From positions 62,001 to 126,000 of the forward strand of contig NC_014923.1 in assembly GCF_000185905.1 (NCBI RefSeq): a stretch of DNA of 64,000 nt, given 5' to 3'. This DNA is from Mesorhizobium ciceri biovar biserrulae WSM1271. Its GTDB lineage: Bacteria; Pseudomonadota; Alphaproteobacteria; Rhizobiales; Rhizobiaceae. Shown in pieces: positions 42,580 to 52,234 of the stretch. Within the stretch, counting starts at the first letter, position 1. Each line of letters starts with the position of its first letter. A program made the translations under genes and the position numbers. The notes beneath the pieces are model-generated. The model had not been told where the DNA came from and searched no databases. It worked only from the letters and a program-made list of their open reading frames with translations.

Positions 42580-44109
42580 ATGACAATCAACAGACGGGAA
42601 TTGCTGGGATACAGCGCCGCGGCACTCGGAGTGGCCGCCGTCGGCCTGCCGCAGATCGCTAGGGCGGCTGCCGGCGAACTGACCATCGCCTACAATGTCA
42701 ACCTGCCATCCTGGGATCCGACCACCGGGCCTTCGGCCGTCAACCCGACGATCCAGGGGCTTTACCAGTCGGTATTCGACCAGTTCATCCCGCAGAAGCC
42801 CGATTTGTCCTTCGCGCCGGGCCTGCTCACCGAATGGGGCTGGAACGACGACCACACCAAGATCATGATGACGGTGCGCGAAGGCGTGACCTGGCATGAC
42901 GGCTCGCCGTTCACGGCCGAGGACGTCGTCTGGTCGCTGCAGCGGGCAGGCGACGAAAAGACCGGCAACCCGATCCAGTTCGTCTGGAAGAACGTCAAAA
43001 ACTTCAAGATCGACGGCAACAAGATCACCGGCGACGTCGTGCAGTTCGACCCGGTCTATTTCAAATGGATGTCGTTCCTGACCGGCTACATCATGCCGAA
43101 GGCCTATTATGAGAAGGTCGGCGCCGAAGGTTTCGAGAAGGCGCCGATCGGCACCGGCCCCTACATGGTGGAAAAGTTCGAGCGCAACGCTTTCCTGCGG
43201 CTCAAGGCAAACCCGAACTACTGGGGCGGCAAGCCGGCCTTCGAGAATGTGACGATCAAGTTCGTCGCCGACGCGGCAAGCCGCGTCGCCGAGATCGAAT
43301 CCGGCTCCTCGCAAGTGACGCTCGAAATCCCCTACGAGGAGTATGACCGGCTGATCGCCAAGGACGGGCTGGCCGGCTCGTGCAAGAACGTTTCCGACAT
43401 CGGCATGATCTTCTTCAACGACATCGAGGCGATGCTGGACAAGAACGTCCGTCAGGCCGCCGTGATGGCCGTCGACAAGAAGCTGCTGGTCGATCGCCTG
43501 CTGCGCGGCTACGGACAGCCGATCGATACGCTGGAAACGCCGGAATACGCATCCTACGACGCGTCGATCAAGGTCGAGCACAATCCGGAAAAGGCCAAGG
43601 AATTGCTGGCTGCCTCCGGCTATTCGCCGGAAAAGCCGGTCAAGTTCACCATCCAGACGACCAAGGGCTTCAAGCCCAAGGACTATGAGATGATCCAGGC
43701 GATCGTCGGCATGTGGCGCAAGGTCGGCATCGAGGCGACGATCGAGGTCTACGAGATCGCAAAGCACTACGAACTGCGCGCCGCCGATAAGCTGGCGCCG
43801 GCCGCCTTCTACAACTGGGGCAACGCCATCGGCGATCCGACCACCTCGACCGGCTTTGCCATGTACGGCCCGAGCCCGCATTCGGTGTGGGACAGCCAGG
43901 ATTTGATCGACATGATCAACCCGCTGTGGGGCGAGAAGGACGAGGCCAAGCGCATCGCCGGCTGGAAGGCTGTCGACAAATACATCGCCGAGCAGGCCTA
44001 TGTGCTGCCGCTGATGCAGTATGCGCAGCCCATCGTCCATGCCAAGGGCGTCAATGTGGTTCAGCATGTGTCGGGCGCGCTGCTGCCGGCCCTGATGACC
44101 CCGGCCTGA
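42580..44109 (+). CDS. ABC transporter substrate-binding protein (peptide/opine family)
   Basis: 509-residue family 5 solute-binding protein with a Tat-like signal (MTINRRELLGYSAAALGVAA). Family features: SVFDQFIPQKPDLSFAPGLL, EGVTWHDGSPFTAEDVVWSL, and YMVEKFERNAFLRLKANPNY. AAGGGGAAC precedes the ATG. It heads a five-gene transporter set ending at 47887, separated from the permeases by a repeat at 44170-44288. The substrate is unknown; the neighbours point to an aromatic or amino-acid-derived compound. Confidence 0.88.
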   Translation: MTINRRELLGYSAAALGVAAVGLPQIARAAAGELTIAYNVNLPSWDPTTGPSAVNPTIQGLYQSVFDQFIPQKPDLSFAPGLLTEWGWNDDHTKIMMTVREGVTWHDGSPFTAEDVVWSLQRAGDEKTGNPIQFVWKNVKNFKIDGNKITGDVVQFDPVYFKWMSFLTGYIMPKAYYEKVGAEGFEKAPIGTGPYMVEKFERNAFLRLKANPNYWGGKPAFENVTIKFVADAASRVAEIESGSSQVTLEIPYEEYDRLIAKDGLAGSCKNVSDIGMIFFNDIEAMLDKNVRQAAVMAVDKKLLVDRLLRGYGQPIDTLETPEYASYDASIKVEHNPEKAKELLAASGYSPEKPVKFTIQTTKGFKPKDYEMIQAIVGMWRKVGIEATIEVYEIAKHYELRAADKLAPAAFYNWGNAIGDPTTSTGFAMYGPSPHSVWDSQDLIDMINPLWGEKDEAKRIAGWKAVDKYIAEQAYVLPLMQYAQPIVHAKGVNVVQHVSGALLPALMTPA

Positions 44110-44169
44110 GAGAGTCGAGAAAGGCGCGCTGTCGCAAAGCCGGCATGCCTTCTCCCAACTTGCGCAGGC

Positions 44170-44288
44170 CCCCTCATCCGGCCCTTCGGGCCACCTTCTC
44201 CCCGCTGGAGAGAAGAGACCGGCTCAGCCGTCGGCGACCTCTTCTCCCCTCGGGGAGAAGGTGGCCGCGAAGCGGCCGGATGAGGGGT
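44170..44288. repeat. Palindromic intergenic element (second family)
   Basis: Two inverted arms. The left arm is CCCTCATCCGGCCCTTCGGG then CCACCTTCTCCCC; the right arm is GGGGAGAAGGTGGCCGCGAA then GCGGCCGGATGAGGGG. It can form a long hairpin in the message between the substrate-binding protein and permease genes, where it could lower expression of the permeases or protect the upstream message. Elements of this type are dispersed in rhizobial genomes. Confidence 0.8.
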
Positions 44289-44331
44289 CTTCGTTCCATC
44301 AGTCACTGAAACGCATTAGGCCTACGCCAGA

Positions 44332-45339
44332 ATGCTCCTGCAAAGATTCCTGATCCGTCTGCTGACGATGCTGATCACGCTGTTCGGCGTGGCCGTCGTC
44401 GTCTTTGTCGTGATCCGCGTCGCGCCCGGCGATCCGATCGCCATGATGCTGCCGCCTGGTGCTACGGATGCCGACATTGCCCGGCTGCGAGCGCTCTACG
44501 GCCTCGACAAGACCATCGTGCAGCAATTCTTCATCTGGCTGTCAGGCGTCGCCAGGGGCGATTTCGGCACCTCGATTTCGCTCAGGCAGGATGTGCTGGG
44601 TCTCGTCTTCAACCGGCTGCCAGCGACGCTGGAGCTTGCCATCGTCGCGCTTGTGATGGCGGTGGCACTCGGCGGCACGACGGCAATCATCGGCGCGCGC
44701 GAACGCGGCACGGCGGTCGAGGCCGGCATCGACATCGCCAGCGGCGCGGCGCTTTCCATTCCCGACTTCCTGTGGGGCCTGGTGCTGATCCTGCTGTTCG
44801 GGGTGCTGGTGCCGATCTTCGACATTTCCGGCCGGGTGTCGCCGCAACTCGACCTGCCCTTCGTCACCCAGTTTTATCTGTTCGAGAGCTTGCTTCGTCT
44901 GCGCCTCGACCTGACCTGGGATCTGCTGAAACACATGCTGATGCCGGCCGTGGCGCTGGCGCTGCCGCTGGCGGCGATCATCTCGCAGCTGCTGAAACAG
45001 TCGCTGAAGGAAGTGCTCGACCTCGACTACGTCGTGCTGGCGCGGGTCAAGGGATTCTCGGAAACACAGGTCATCCTGCGCGAAGCGCTGAAGAATGCCG
45101 CGCTGCCGACGCTGACGCTGGTCGGCGTGCAGTTCACCTTCCTCATCGGCGGCACCGTCATCGTCGAACGGCTGTTTTCCTATGAAGGCCTCGGCAACAT
45201 GGCGATCGACGCCGTCATCAACCGCGACCTGCCGCTGATCCAGGGCATCGTTCTGGTCTTCGCGCTGCTGTTCGTGCTGATCAACCTCAGCGTCGACATG
45301 ATGTACGCACTGCTCAATCCAAGGCTGCGCCATGGATGA
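44332..45339 (+). CDS. Peptide/opine-type ABC transporter permease (DppB family)
   Basis: 335 residues with about six membrane helices. N-terminus MLLQRFLIRLLTMLITLFGV, the DppB-type periplasmic loop (RVAPGDPIAMMLPPGATDAD), and the ATPase-docking loop DYVVLARVKGFSETQVILREALKNA. Its stop overlaps the next permease start by 8 bases. Partner of the genes at 42580, 45332, 46177 and 47051. Confidence 0.9.
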   Translation: MLLQRFLIRLLTMLITLFGVAVVVFVVIRVAPGDPIAMMLPPGATDADIARLRALYGLDKTIVQQFFIWLSGVARGDFGTSISLRQDVLGLVFNRLPATLELAIVALVMAVALGGTTAIIGARERGTAVEAGIDIASGAALSIPDFLWGLVLILLFGVLVPIFDISGRVSPQLDLPFVTQFYLFESLLRLRLDLTWDLLKHMLMPAVALALPLAAIISQLLKQSLKEVLDLDYVVLARVKGFSETQVILREALKNAALPTLTLVGVQFTFLIGGTVIVERLFSYEGLGNMAIDAVINRDLPLIQGIVLVFALLFVLINLSVDMMYALLNPRLRHG

Positions 45340-46180
45340 GGGCCGCGCTCAAAGACGAGCTGTGTCGCCGCGTCTGTGGCTGGCCGGCGGCTGGCTGCTG
45401 CTGGCGCTTCTGGCGGCAATCTTCGCGCCGCTGGTCGCGCCGCAGGATCCGCTGGCGCAGGATTTGATGCTGGAACGGTTGCCGCCGTTCTGGATGGCCG
45501 GCGCCGAACCCGGCTATTGGCTCGGCACCGACAGCCTCGGCCGCGATCTGTTGTCCCGGCTGATCTTCGGCGGCCGCATCGCCTTCATCGTCGCTTTCGC
45601 CGCGGCCATCGCCGCCTGCCTGGTCGGCTCGATGCTGGGGCTCATAGCCGGCTATTTCGGCGGCTGGGCCGACCGCATCATCTCGCGCATCGTCGATGTC
45701 TGGATGGCATTTCCGCCGGTGCTGTTCGCCATCCTTTTGGTTGCGGTGCTCGGCACAGGCTTGAGTTCCGTCATCCTGGCCATCGCCATCATCGACTGGA
45801 CGCGTTTCTGCCGGGTGATCCGTGCCGAGACGATGGGCCAGTCGCGCATGGACTATGTCGAGAATGCCCGCATCGCCGGCTATGGCCGCATCGGCATCAT
45901 GCTTCGCGAAGTGCTGCCCAATGTGGTGCCGTCGATCGTGGCGCTGCTGTCGCTGGAGATGGGCATCGCCGTCATCGTCGAGGCGATCCTGTCCTTCGTC
46001 AATCTGTCGATCTCGACCGACGATCCGACCTGGGGCGGCATCATCGCCGAGGGCCGGCTGTCGATCCATCAGGCGTGGTGGGTGCTCGTATTTCCGCTGA
46101 TCACGCTGATCCTCACCGTGCTGTCGTTCAGCCAGTTCGGCGAGGCGCTGAAGACGCGCTTCGACCCGGTGCTGCGATGA
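45332..46180 (+). CDS. Peptide/opine-type ABC transporter permease (DppC family)
   Basis: 282 residues. DppC-type features: LAPLVAPQDPLAQDLML-like first loop, GYWLGTDSLGRDLLSRLIFG, membrane helices, and the docking loop YVENARIAGYGRIGIMLREV. Overlap of 8 bases with the upstream permease and ATGA overlap with the ATPase downstream show tight translation coupling. Confidence 0.9.
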   Translation: MDEGRAQRRAVSPRLWLAGGWLLLALLAAIFAPLVAPQDPLAQDLMLERLPPFWMAGAEPGYWLGTDSLGRDLLSRLIFGGRIAFIVAFAAAIAACLVGSMLGLIAGYFGGWADRIISRIVDVWMAFPPVLFAILLVAVLGTGLSSVILAIAIIDWTRFCRVIRAETMGQSRMDYVENARIAGYGRIGIMLREVLPNVVPSIVALLSLEMGIAVIVEAILSFVNLSISTDDPTWGGIIAEGRLSIHQAWWVLVFPLITLILTVLSFSQFGEALKTRFDPVLR

Positions 46181-47058
46181 GCGCGGTCTGCCTTGACATC
46201 GCCAATCTGAGCGCCGTGCTGCCCAACGGCCAGCGCGTGCTGCGTTCGGTGTCGCTCTCCGTCCAACCCGGCGAGGTCCGCGCGTTGGTCGGCGAAAGCG
46301 GCGCCGGCAAGACGATGATCGGCAAGGCTGTGCTTGGTGTGCTGCCGTCGAGCGTGCGCATCGTCGAAGGCGATATGTTGCTTGAGGGCGAAGACCTCGG
46401 CAAGTTGCCGCCCAAGGCACGGCGCACGCTGATCGGGGCATGCACGGCGCTGATCCCGCAGGACCCGCTGACCGCTCTCAACCCGTCACGCCGCATCGGC
46501 TCGCAGATGACCGACCGGCTGGTGCGCATCCTCGGCTGGAGTGGCGAGAAGGCCGATACCCGCATTCGCCAGTTGCTGGACGAGGTGCAGATCCGCGACC
46601 CCGACCGCGTGCTCAAAAGCTATCCGCACGAACTGTCCGGCGGCATGCGCCAGCGCGTGCTGATCGCCGCCGCCTTCGCCGCGGAGCCAAGGCTGATCGT
46701 CGCCGACGAGCCGACCACGGCGCTCGACGTCACCGTGCAGAAGCAGATCCTGCGGCTGATCGCTGCGTTGCAGCGCGAGCATGGCACGGCGATCCTGTTC
46801 GTCACCCATGATCTCGGCGTCGTCGCCAAGATCAGCCAGAGGGTCTCGGTGCTCTATGCCGGCAAGGTGGTGGAGGAGGCCGAGACCGCAGCGCTCTTCG
46901 CCGCGCCGCAGCACCCCTACACACGGGCGCTGATCGCGGCGACGCCACGCTACACCGATCCTTTCGCCTCGCTAAGACCGGTGGACGAGGCGGTGCTGGC
47001 CGGACTTGCTTCGGAGATCGCTGCCGCCGACCAAGCCTGGAGGCGGCCGCATGGTTGA
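46177..47058 (+). CDS. Peptide/opine-type ABC transporter ATPase (DppD family)
   Basis: 293 residues. Walker A GESGAGKT, signature [14 protein letters not shown], Walker [12 protein letters not shown]-loop FVTHD, and the C-terminal [12 protein letters not shown] typical of oligopeptide ATPases. ATG at 46177 overlaps the permease stop as ATGA. The next ATPase starts 8 bases before this gene ends. Confidence 0.9.
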   Translation: MSAVCLDIANLSAVLPNGQRVLRSVSLSVQPGEVRALVGESGAGKTMIGKAVLGVLPSSVRIVEGDMLLEGEDLGKLPPKARRTLIGACTALIPQDPLTALNPSRRIGSQMTDRLVRILGWSGEKADTRIRQLLDEVQIRDPDRVLKSYPHELSGGMRQRVLIAAAFAAEPRLIVADEPTTALDVTVQKQILRLIAALQREHGTAILFVTHDLGVVAKISQRVSVLYAGKVVEEAETAALFAAPQHPYTRALIAATPRYTDPFASLRPVDEAVLAGLASEIAAADQAWRRPHG

Positions 47059-47887
47059 ACCGTTGTTCTCCGTGCGCGGGCTGAAGGTCGCGCTGCCCGA
47101 CATGACGCGCAAGCCACTGATCGGCCGCGCGCCATTGGCCGAAATCCTGAAGGGCCTGGACTTCGACCTGCCGCGGGGCTCGGTGACCGGCATTGTCGGC
47201 GAATCCGGTTCGGGCAAGTCGACGCTCGGCCGCGCTTTGGTGCGCCTGCTGGAGCCAAGCGCCGGCAGCATCCGCTTCGACGGCCGCGACATCACCAATC
47301 TGCCGGAAGCGGAGCTGCGGCCGCTGCGGCGCAATCTGCAGATGATTTTTCAAGATCCGATGTCGTCGCTCAACCCGCGCCGCACCATTGCCAGCATTAT
47401 CGCCGCGCCTTTGAAGCAGAATGGTCTTGGCGACAACCTGAAGGCGCGCGTCGCCGAGGCGCTGCAGCGTGTCGGCCTGCCGCAAAGTTTTGCCAGCCGC
47501 TATCGGCACGAACTGTCGGGCGGCCAGCGCCAGCGCGTCGGCATTGCGCGCGCTCTGGCGCTGTCGCCAAAATTCGTGCTCGCCGACGAGATCGTCTCCG
47601 GGCTCGACGTGTCGACGCAGGCGCAGATCCTGACCCTGCTGGAGCAGCTTGCCGCGGAGATGGGGCTGACCGTCGCTTTCATCAGCCACGATCTGTCTGT
47701 CATCCGGCGGCTGTGCCGGCAAGTGATCGTCATGCGCGAAGGCGCGATCGTCGAAGCAAGCGCCACCGACGCCTTGTTCGATAAGCCGCGGCAGGCCTAC
47801 ACGCGCGATCTCATCGCGGCCATTCCGCTGCCCGAGATCGATGCGAGCTGGCTGGACATTCCTTCCGCAGCCAAGCCGCCGACATGA
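47051..47887 (+). CDS. Peptide/opine-type ABC transporter ATPase (DppF family)
   Basis: 278 residues. Walker [10 protein letters not shown], signature [14 protein letters not shown], Walker B FVLADEIVSGLD, H-loop FISHD, and the TRDLIAAIP end. In the Walker B segment, EIVSGLD replaces the usual EPTSALD, an I-V substitution of the conserved Pro-Thr. The start at 47051 ([13 protein letters not shown]) overlaps the DppD-like stop by 8 bases. Completes the transporter set. Confidence 0.9.
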   Translation: MVEPLFSVRGLKVALPDMTRKPLIGRAPLAEILKGLDFDLPRGSVTGIVGESGSGKSTLGRALVRLLEPSAGSIRFDGRDITNLPEAELRPLRRNLQMIFQDPMSSLNPRRTIASIIAAPLKQNGLGDNLKARVAEALQRVGLPQSFASRYRHELSGGQRQRVGIARALALSPKFVLADEIVSGLDVSTQAQILTLLEQLAAEMGLTVAFISHDLSVIRRLCRQVIVMREGAIVEASATDALFDKPRQAYTRDLIAAIPLPEIDASWLDIPSAAKPPT

Positions 47888-47965
47888 ATGCATACGCACG
47901 CCGAAGAGCGGGCCTCGGACGTGCGACCACAAAGACCCAAGTCCCGCCAAATGGAGAGGACTGAC

Positions 47966-48565
47966 ATGAAGACCACAATCGCAATTGCAACGCTCGCCGC
48001 CGCTATGCTCGGCAGCGCCGGCATGGCCTCGGCGGATTCGATCCCGGGCATGCGCGGCCACGACCACACCGGCATCACCGTTCCTGACATGAAGCAGGCG
48101 GTCGACTTCTTCACAGAAGTGGTCGGCTGCAAGAGGGCGATGTCGTTCGGCCCGTTCGCCGACGACAAGGGCACCTTCATGCAGGATCTCCTGGGCGTCG
48201 ATCCGAAGGCGGTGATCGAAGAGGTCACCATGGTGCGTTGTGGCTACGGCTCGAACATCGAGCTGTTCAAATACACAGCACCGGACCAGAAGGACCTGAC
48301 GCCGAAGAACAGCGACATTGGCGGCTTCCACATCGCCTTCTATGTCGACGATGTCGCTGCTGCCAAAGCCTATCTCGAAGGCAAGGGCGTCAAGACGCGG
48401 ATGGGGCCGCTGCCGGTCAAGGAAGGGCCGGCCGCCGGCCAGACCATCCTCTATTTCCAGGCGCCGTGGGGGCTGCAACTGGAAGCGATCAGCTATCCCG
48501 ATGGCATGGCCTATGAGAAGGGCGCCGAGACGGTGCTGTGGAGCCCGAAGAACCCGGAAAAGTGA
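47966..48565 (+). CDS. VOC-family (glyoxalase/dioxygenase fold) protein with signal peptide
   Basis: 199 residues. A Sec signal peptide MKTTIAIATLAAAMLGSAGM ends near ASA, followed by a VOC domain: HDHTGITVPDMKQAVDFFTE, then GYGSNIELFKY, and GGFHIAFYVDDVAAAKAYLE, with YFQAPWGLQLEAISYP at the end. Candidate metal ligands are the His of HTGI, the His of FHIAF, and a Glu in LELxx. GGAGAGG precedes the ATG at 47966; an internal start at 48050 without the signal has no good ribosome site. An exported VOC protein is unusual. It lies between a transporter and the monooxygenase operon. Confidence 0.8.
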   Translation: MKTTIAIATLAAAMLGSAGMASADSIPGMRGHDHTGITVPDMKQAVDFFTEVVGCKRAMSFGPFADDKGTFMQDLLGVDPKAVIEEVTMVRCGYGSNIELFKYTAPDQKDLTPKNSDIGGFHIAFYVDDVAAAKAYLEGKGVKTRMGPLPVKEGPAAGQTILYFQAPWGLQLEAISYPDGMAYEKGAETVLWSPKNPEK

Positions 48566-48637
48566 TCGGCAGCGCGCTTGCGTCATGACACGCAGGCGCG
48601 CTTTCGCCATGTCAGGACGATCATTCTGATATAAAAC

Positions 48638-48650
48638 TTTAAGCTTGAAA
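48638..48650. promoter_or_regulatory. Operator-like palindrome, copy B
   Basis: TTTAAGCTTGAAA, 55 bases before the ATG of the monooxygenase/reductase at 48706. AAGCTT is its symmetric centre. The operon it precedes carries a MarR gene (51764), so autoregulation is plausible. Confidence 0.62.
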
Positions 48651-48705
48651 TATCTTGTCGCCGGCGCGATACTGAACTCCAGCAAGCGAAGAGGAGATCG
48701 CACAG

Positions 48706-51000
48706 ATGAAGGTTGCGGTTCTCGGCGGCGGACCAGCCGGCCTCTACTTTGCCATTTCGATGAAACTGAGGGACGCCGCCCACGATGTGACGGTGTTCGA
48801 GCGCAACCGCGCCGACGACACGTTCGGCTGGGGCGTCGTGCTGTCGGCCGAAACGCTCGACAATCTGTCGAAAAACGATCCGGTCAGCGCCGTCTGGATC
48901 AAGAAGCACTTTGCCTACTGGGACGACATCGCCGTCATCCATGACGGCGTGCGCACGGTCTCGTCAGGACACGGCTTCTGCGGCATCGGCCGCAAGCGGC
49001 TGCTGGTCCTGCTGCAGCGCCGGGCGCGTGAACTCGGCGTCAAGCTGATGTTCGAGACCGACATCGCCGATCCCAAGCCTTACATGGCGACGCACGATCT
49101 GGTCGTCGCTGCCGACGGCCTGAACTCAAGGGCGCGCAACAGCTTCGTCGACATCTTCAAGCCCGACATCGACACCCGCAAATGCAAGTTCGTCTGGCTC
49201 GGCACCAACCAGAAATTCGACGACGCCTTCACCTTCATCTTCGAGAAAACCGAGCATGGCTGGGTGTGGGCCCACGCCTACCAGTTCGACAGCGACACGG
49301 CGACCTTCATCGTCGAATGCAGCGAACAGACCTGGGGCGCATTCGGCTTCGGCGCAATGTCGCAGCAGGAATCGATCGCCGTTTGTGAGCGGATCTTCGA
49401 AAAACATCTCGGCGGCCACGCCTTGATGACGAACGCCAACCATATCCGCGGTTCGGCCTGGATCAATTTCCCGCGCGTGCTGTGCGAGCGCTGGTCTTAC
49501 AAGAATCTCGCGCTGATGGGCGATGCGGCGGCGTCGGCGCATTTCTCGATCGGCTCCGGCACCAAGCTGGCACTGGAAAGTGCTGTGGCGCTGGCCGAAT
49601 ATGTCGAAACCGAGCCGGACTTGGATGCCGCCTTCCGCAGATATGAGGATGCCCGCCGCACCGAGGTGCTCAAGCTGCAATCGGCGGCGCGCAATTCGCT
49701 GGAATGGTTCGAGGAGGTCGAGCGCTATCTCGGCCTCGATCCGGTGCAGTTCAACTATTCGCTTTTGACCCGCTCGCAGCGTATCAGCCACGAGAATCTG
49801 CGACTGCGCGATGCCGAATGGCTTGAAAGCGCGGAAGAATGGTTCCAGCGCCAGGCGGGCGCCGGCGGCAACAGCCTGCGCCGCGCGCCGATGTTCGCGC
49901 CGTTCAAGCTGCGCGACATGAGGCTGCAGAACCGCGTCGTCGTTTCGCCGATGGCGCAGTACAAGGCTGTCGACGGCTGTCCGACCGACTGGCATTTCAC
50001 CCACTACGCCGAGCGCGCCAAGGGCGGCGCCGGCCTCATCTATATCGAGATGACCTGCGTCAGCCCGGAAGGGCGCATCACGCCCGGCTGTCCCGGCTTC
50101 TACGCGCCCGAGCATGAGGTGGCGTGGAAGCGGCTGGTCGATTTCGTCCACACCGAGACCGAGGCCAAGATCTGCGCCCAGATCGGCCACTCCGGCGCCA
50201 AGGGCTCGACCCGGCTCGGCTGGGAGGGCACTGACGTGCCGTTGGTCTCAGGCAACTGGCCAGTGATGGCGGCCTCGGCGGTCGCGTGGTCGCCGCAGAA
50301 TCAGGTGCCGAAGGCGATGGACCGCGCCGACATGGACCGCGTGCGCGACGAATTCGTGGCGTCCACCGAGATGGCCGATCGTTGCGGCTTCGACATGCTC
50401 GAAATCCACGCCGCGCATGGCTATCTCTTGTCGTCCTTCATCACGCCGGTCACCAACCGACGCACGGATGAATATGGCGGTTCGCTGGACAATCGCATGC
50501 GCTATCCCCTCGAAATCTTCCGCGCGGTGCGCGCCGCCTGGCCGGCGGAGAAGCCGATCTCGATGCGCATTTCGGCCAATGACTGGGTCGGCATCGAGGG
50601 CGTGACGCCGGCCGACGCGGTCGAGATCGCGCGGCTGCTGCATGAGGCCGGCGTCGACATCTGCGATGTCTCGGCCGGCCAGACTTCGGCGCTGGCAAAG
50701 CCGGTCTATGGCCGCATGTTCCAGACGCCGTTTTCCGACCGCATCCGCAACGAGGTCGGCATGGCGACGATGGCGGTCGGCAACATCTACGAACCCGACC
50801 ATGTCAATTCCATCCTGATGGCCGGCCGCGCCGACCTCGTCGCGCTGGCACGGCCGCATCTTGCCGATCCCTACTGGACGCTGCATGCCGCCGTCATGCT
50901 CGGCGACCGCGGTGTCAAATGGCCTGATCCCTATCTGCCCGGACGCGACCAGCTCTACCGTCTGGCCGAGCGCGACGCCGCAGCGGGGCTGAAAGTATGA
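48706..51000 (+). CDS. 2-aminobenzoyl-CoA (salicylyl-CoA) monooxygenase/reductase fusion
   Basis: 764-residue two-domain flavoenzyme. Residues 1-390: FAD monooxygenase with [15 protein letters not shown] and the GD motif [19 protein letters not shown]. Residues about 395-764: old-yellow-enzyme barrel ([44 protein letters not shown]). This fusion is known from aerobic 2-aminobenzoate breakdown in Azoarcus evansii, where it hydroxylates and then reduces the ring of 2-aminobenzoyl-CoA with NADH; it is annotated as salicylyl-CoA 5-hydroxylase in related organisms. It heads an operon (SDR, MarR, crotonase, acyl-CoA dehydrogenase, RidA) that continues the route by beta-oxidation-like steps. Confidence 0.92.
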   Translation: MKVAVLGGGPAGLYFAISMKLRDAAHDVTVFERNRADDTFGWGVVLSAETLDNLSKNDPVSAVWIKKHFAYWDDIAVIHDGVRTVSSGHGFCGIGRKRLLVLLQRRARELGVKLMFETDIADPKPYMATHDLVVAADGLNSRARNSFVDIFKPDIDTRKCKFVWLGTNQKFDDAFTFIFEKTEHGWVWAHAYQFDSDTATFIVECSEQTWGAFGFGAMSQQESIAVCERIFEKHLGGHALMTNANHIRGSAWINFPRVLCERWSYKNLALMGDAAASAHFSIGSGTKLALESAVALAEYVETEPDLDAAFRRYEDARRTEVLKLQSAARNSLEWFEEVERYLGLDPVQFNYSLLTRSQRISHENLRLRDAEWLESAEEWFQRQAGAGGNSLRRAPMFAPFKLRDMRLQNRVVVSPMAQYKAVDGCPTDWHFTHYAERAKGGAGLIYIEMTCVSPEGRITPGCPGFYAPEHEVAWKRLVDFVHTETEAKICAQIGHSGAKGSTRLGWEGTDVPLVSGNWPVMAASAVAWSPQNQVPKAMDRADMDRVRDEFVASTEMADRCGFDMLEIHAAHGYLLSSFITPVTNRRTDEYGGSLDNRMRYPLEIFRAVRAAWPAEKPISMRISANDWVGIEGVTPADAVEIARLLHEAGVDICDVSAGQTSALAKPVYGRMFQTPFSDRIRNEVGMATMAVGNIYEPDHVNSILMAGRADLVALARPHLADPYWTLHAAVMLGDRGVKWPDPYLPGRDQLYRLAERDAAAGLKV

Positions 51001-51770
51001 CGGCCGCCGCGACGATACCCGGCAAGCATGCGCTGGTCACTGGCGGCGGCTCCGGCGTCGGGCGGGCCATCGCGCTGGCGCTGGCTGCTGCCGGCATCGG
51101 CGTCACCATCTGCGGCCGCCGGGAAGCAGAGCTCGCCAAGGTGGCCGGCGAAAACGACCGCATCTCTGGCATCGCCGCCGATGTCACCGACGAGGCGGCA
51201 ATGGCGGCGCTCTACGAGAGGGCGCAAGCCGCGCGTGGGGCCTTCGACATCGTCGTCGCCAATGCCGGCATGGCCGGCAGCGCGCCGGCGCACAAAACCG
51301 CGCTCAGCGACTGGCAGCGGACGCTCGACGTCAATCTGACCGGCGCCTTCCTGACGGTGAAGCCGGCGCTGAGCGGCATGGCCGCGCGGAAAACGGGACG
51401 AATTGTTTTCATCGCCTCGACCGCCGGCCTGAAAGGCTACGCCTATGTCGCGTCTTACGTCGCCGCCAAGCATGGCGTCATCGGCCTGATGCGGGCGCTT
51501 GCCGCCGAAACAGTGAAATCCGGCGTCACCGTCAACGCGGTGTGCCCAGGCTTTGTGGAAACCGAAATGCTGGAAGAGTCCATCCAGCGCATCATCGAGA
51601 AGACCGGCCGCTCGGTCGAGCAAGCGCGGTCAAGCCTCGCCTCGACCAACCCGCAAGGCCGCTTCATCCAGCCGGATGAGGTCGCCGCCGCCGTGCTGTG
51701 GCTGTGCGGCGACGCCGCCCAATCGATCACCGGACAGGCGATTTCCATCTCAGGAGGCGAAACATGGTAG
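50997..51770 (+). CDS. SDR family dehydrogenase (probable 3-hydroxyacyl-CoA dehydrogenase role)
   Basis: 257 residues. Rossmann motif [20 protein letters not shown] motif VVANAGMAG, catalytic Ser in [10 protein letters not shown] and Tyr-x3-Lys in [12 protein letters not shown]. The C-terminus with [14 protein letters not shown] is standard. It starts 4 bases before the monooxygenase stop and overlaps the MarR start. By position it should oxidise a hydroxy intermediate in the aminobenzoyl-CoA route. Confidence 0.88.
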   Translation: MTAAATIPGKHALVTGGGSGVGRAIALALAAAGIGVTICGRREAELAKVAGENDRISGIAADVTDEAAMAALYERAQAARGAFDIVVANAGMAGSAPAHKTALSDWQRTLDVNLTGAFLTVKPALSGMAARKTGRIVFIASTAGLKGYAYVASYVAAKHGVIGLMRALAAETVKSGVTVNAVCPGFVETEMLEESIQRIIEKTGRSVEQARSSLASTNPQGRFIQPDEVAAAVLWLCGDAAQSITGQAISISGGETW

Positions 51771-52234
51771 CCGGCCCCCTGCCCGCGCCGTCGGGACCCG
51801 GCAAGGACCGCTTGCGTCTGTGGATCAGGCTGCTGCGTGCCTCGCGCACGATCGAGGCCGAGCTGCGCGAGCGGCTGAAGAAGGACTTCAACACCACGCT
51901 GCCGCGCTTCGACGTGATGGCAGCGCTTTATCGCGCGCCGGAAGGCATGCTGATGAGCGACCTGTCGCGTTTCCTGCTGGTCTCTAACGGCAATGTCACG
52001 GGCATCGTCGACCGGCTGGTTTCGGAAGGACTTGTCGCCCGCGCGCGGCGCAATGGCGACCGCCGCACCTCGATGGTGCGGCTGACCGAGGAAGGGACGC
52101 AGGCCTTTGCCGCCATTGCCGCGGCGCATGAAGGCTGGATCGGCGAATTGCTGGGCAAGGTCAGCGAGGACGACGCGCGCCGGCTGACCGGCATGCTGAC
52201 CTCGTTCCGCAGCAACTGGGAGGGACGCGAATGA
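51764..52234 (+). CDS. MarR family transcriptional regulator
   Basis: 156 residues. Winged helix with [20 protein letters not shown], recognition helix [20 protein letters not shown], and wing [18 protein letters not shown] 51764 lies within the SDR end, ATGA overlap with the crotonase gene follows. Being inside the operon whose promoter carries palindrome B, it is the best candidate for the repressor of all four palindrome-bearing units, with an aryl-CoA as probable inducer, as known for several MarR proteins. Confidence 0.9.
   Translation: MVAGPLPAPSGPGKDRLRLWIRLLRASRTIEAELRERLKKDFNTTLPRFDVMAALYRAPEGMLMSDLSRFLLVSNGNVTGIVDRLVSEGLVARARRNGDRRTSMVRLTEEGTQAFAAIAAAHEGWIGELLGKVSEDDARRLTGMLTSFRSNWEGRE

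Noticed and set aside
46832..48703. Minus-strand open frame of 623 codons over the DppD/DppF-like and VOC genes
   Set aside because: Crosses several well-supported plus-strand genes and has the composition of a reverse-strand shadow.
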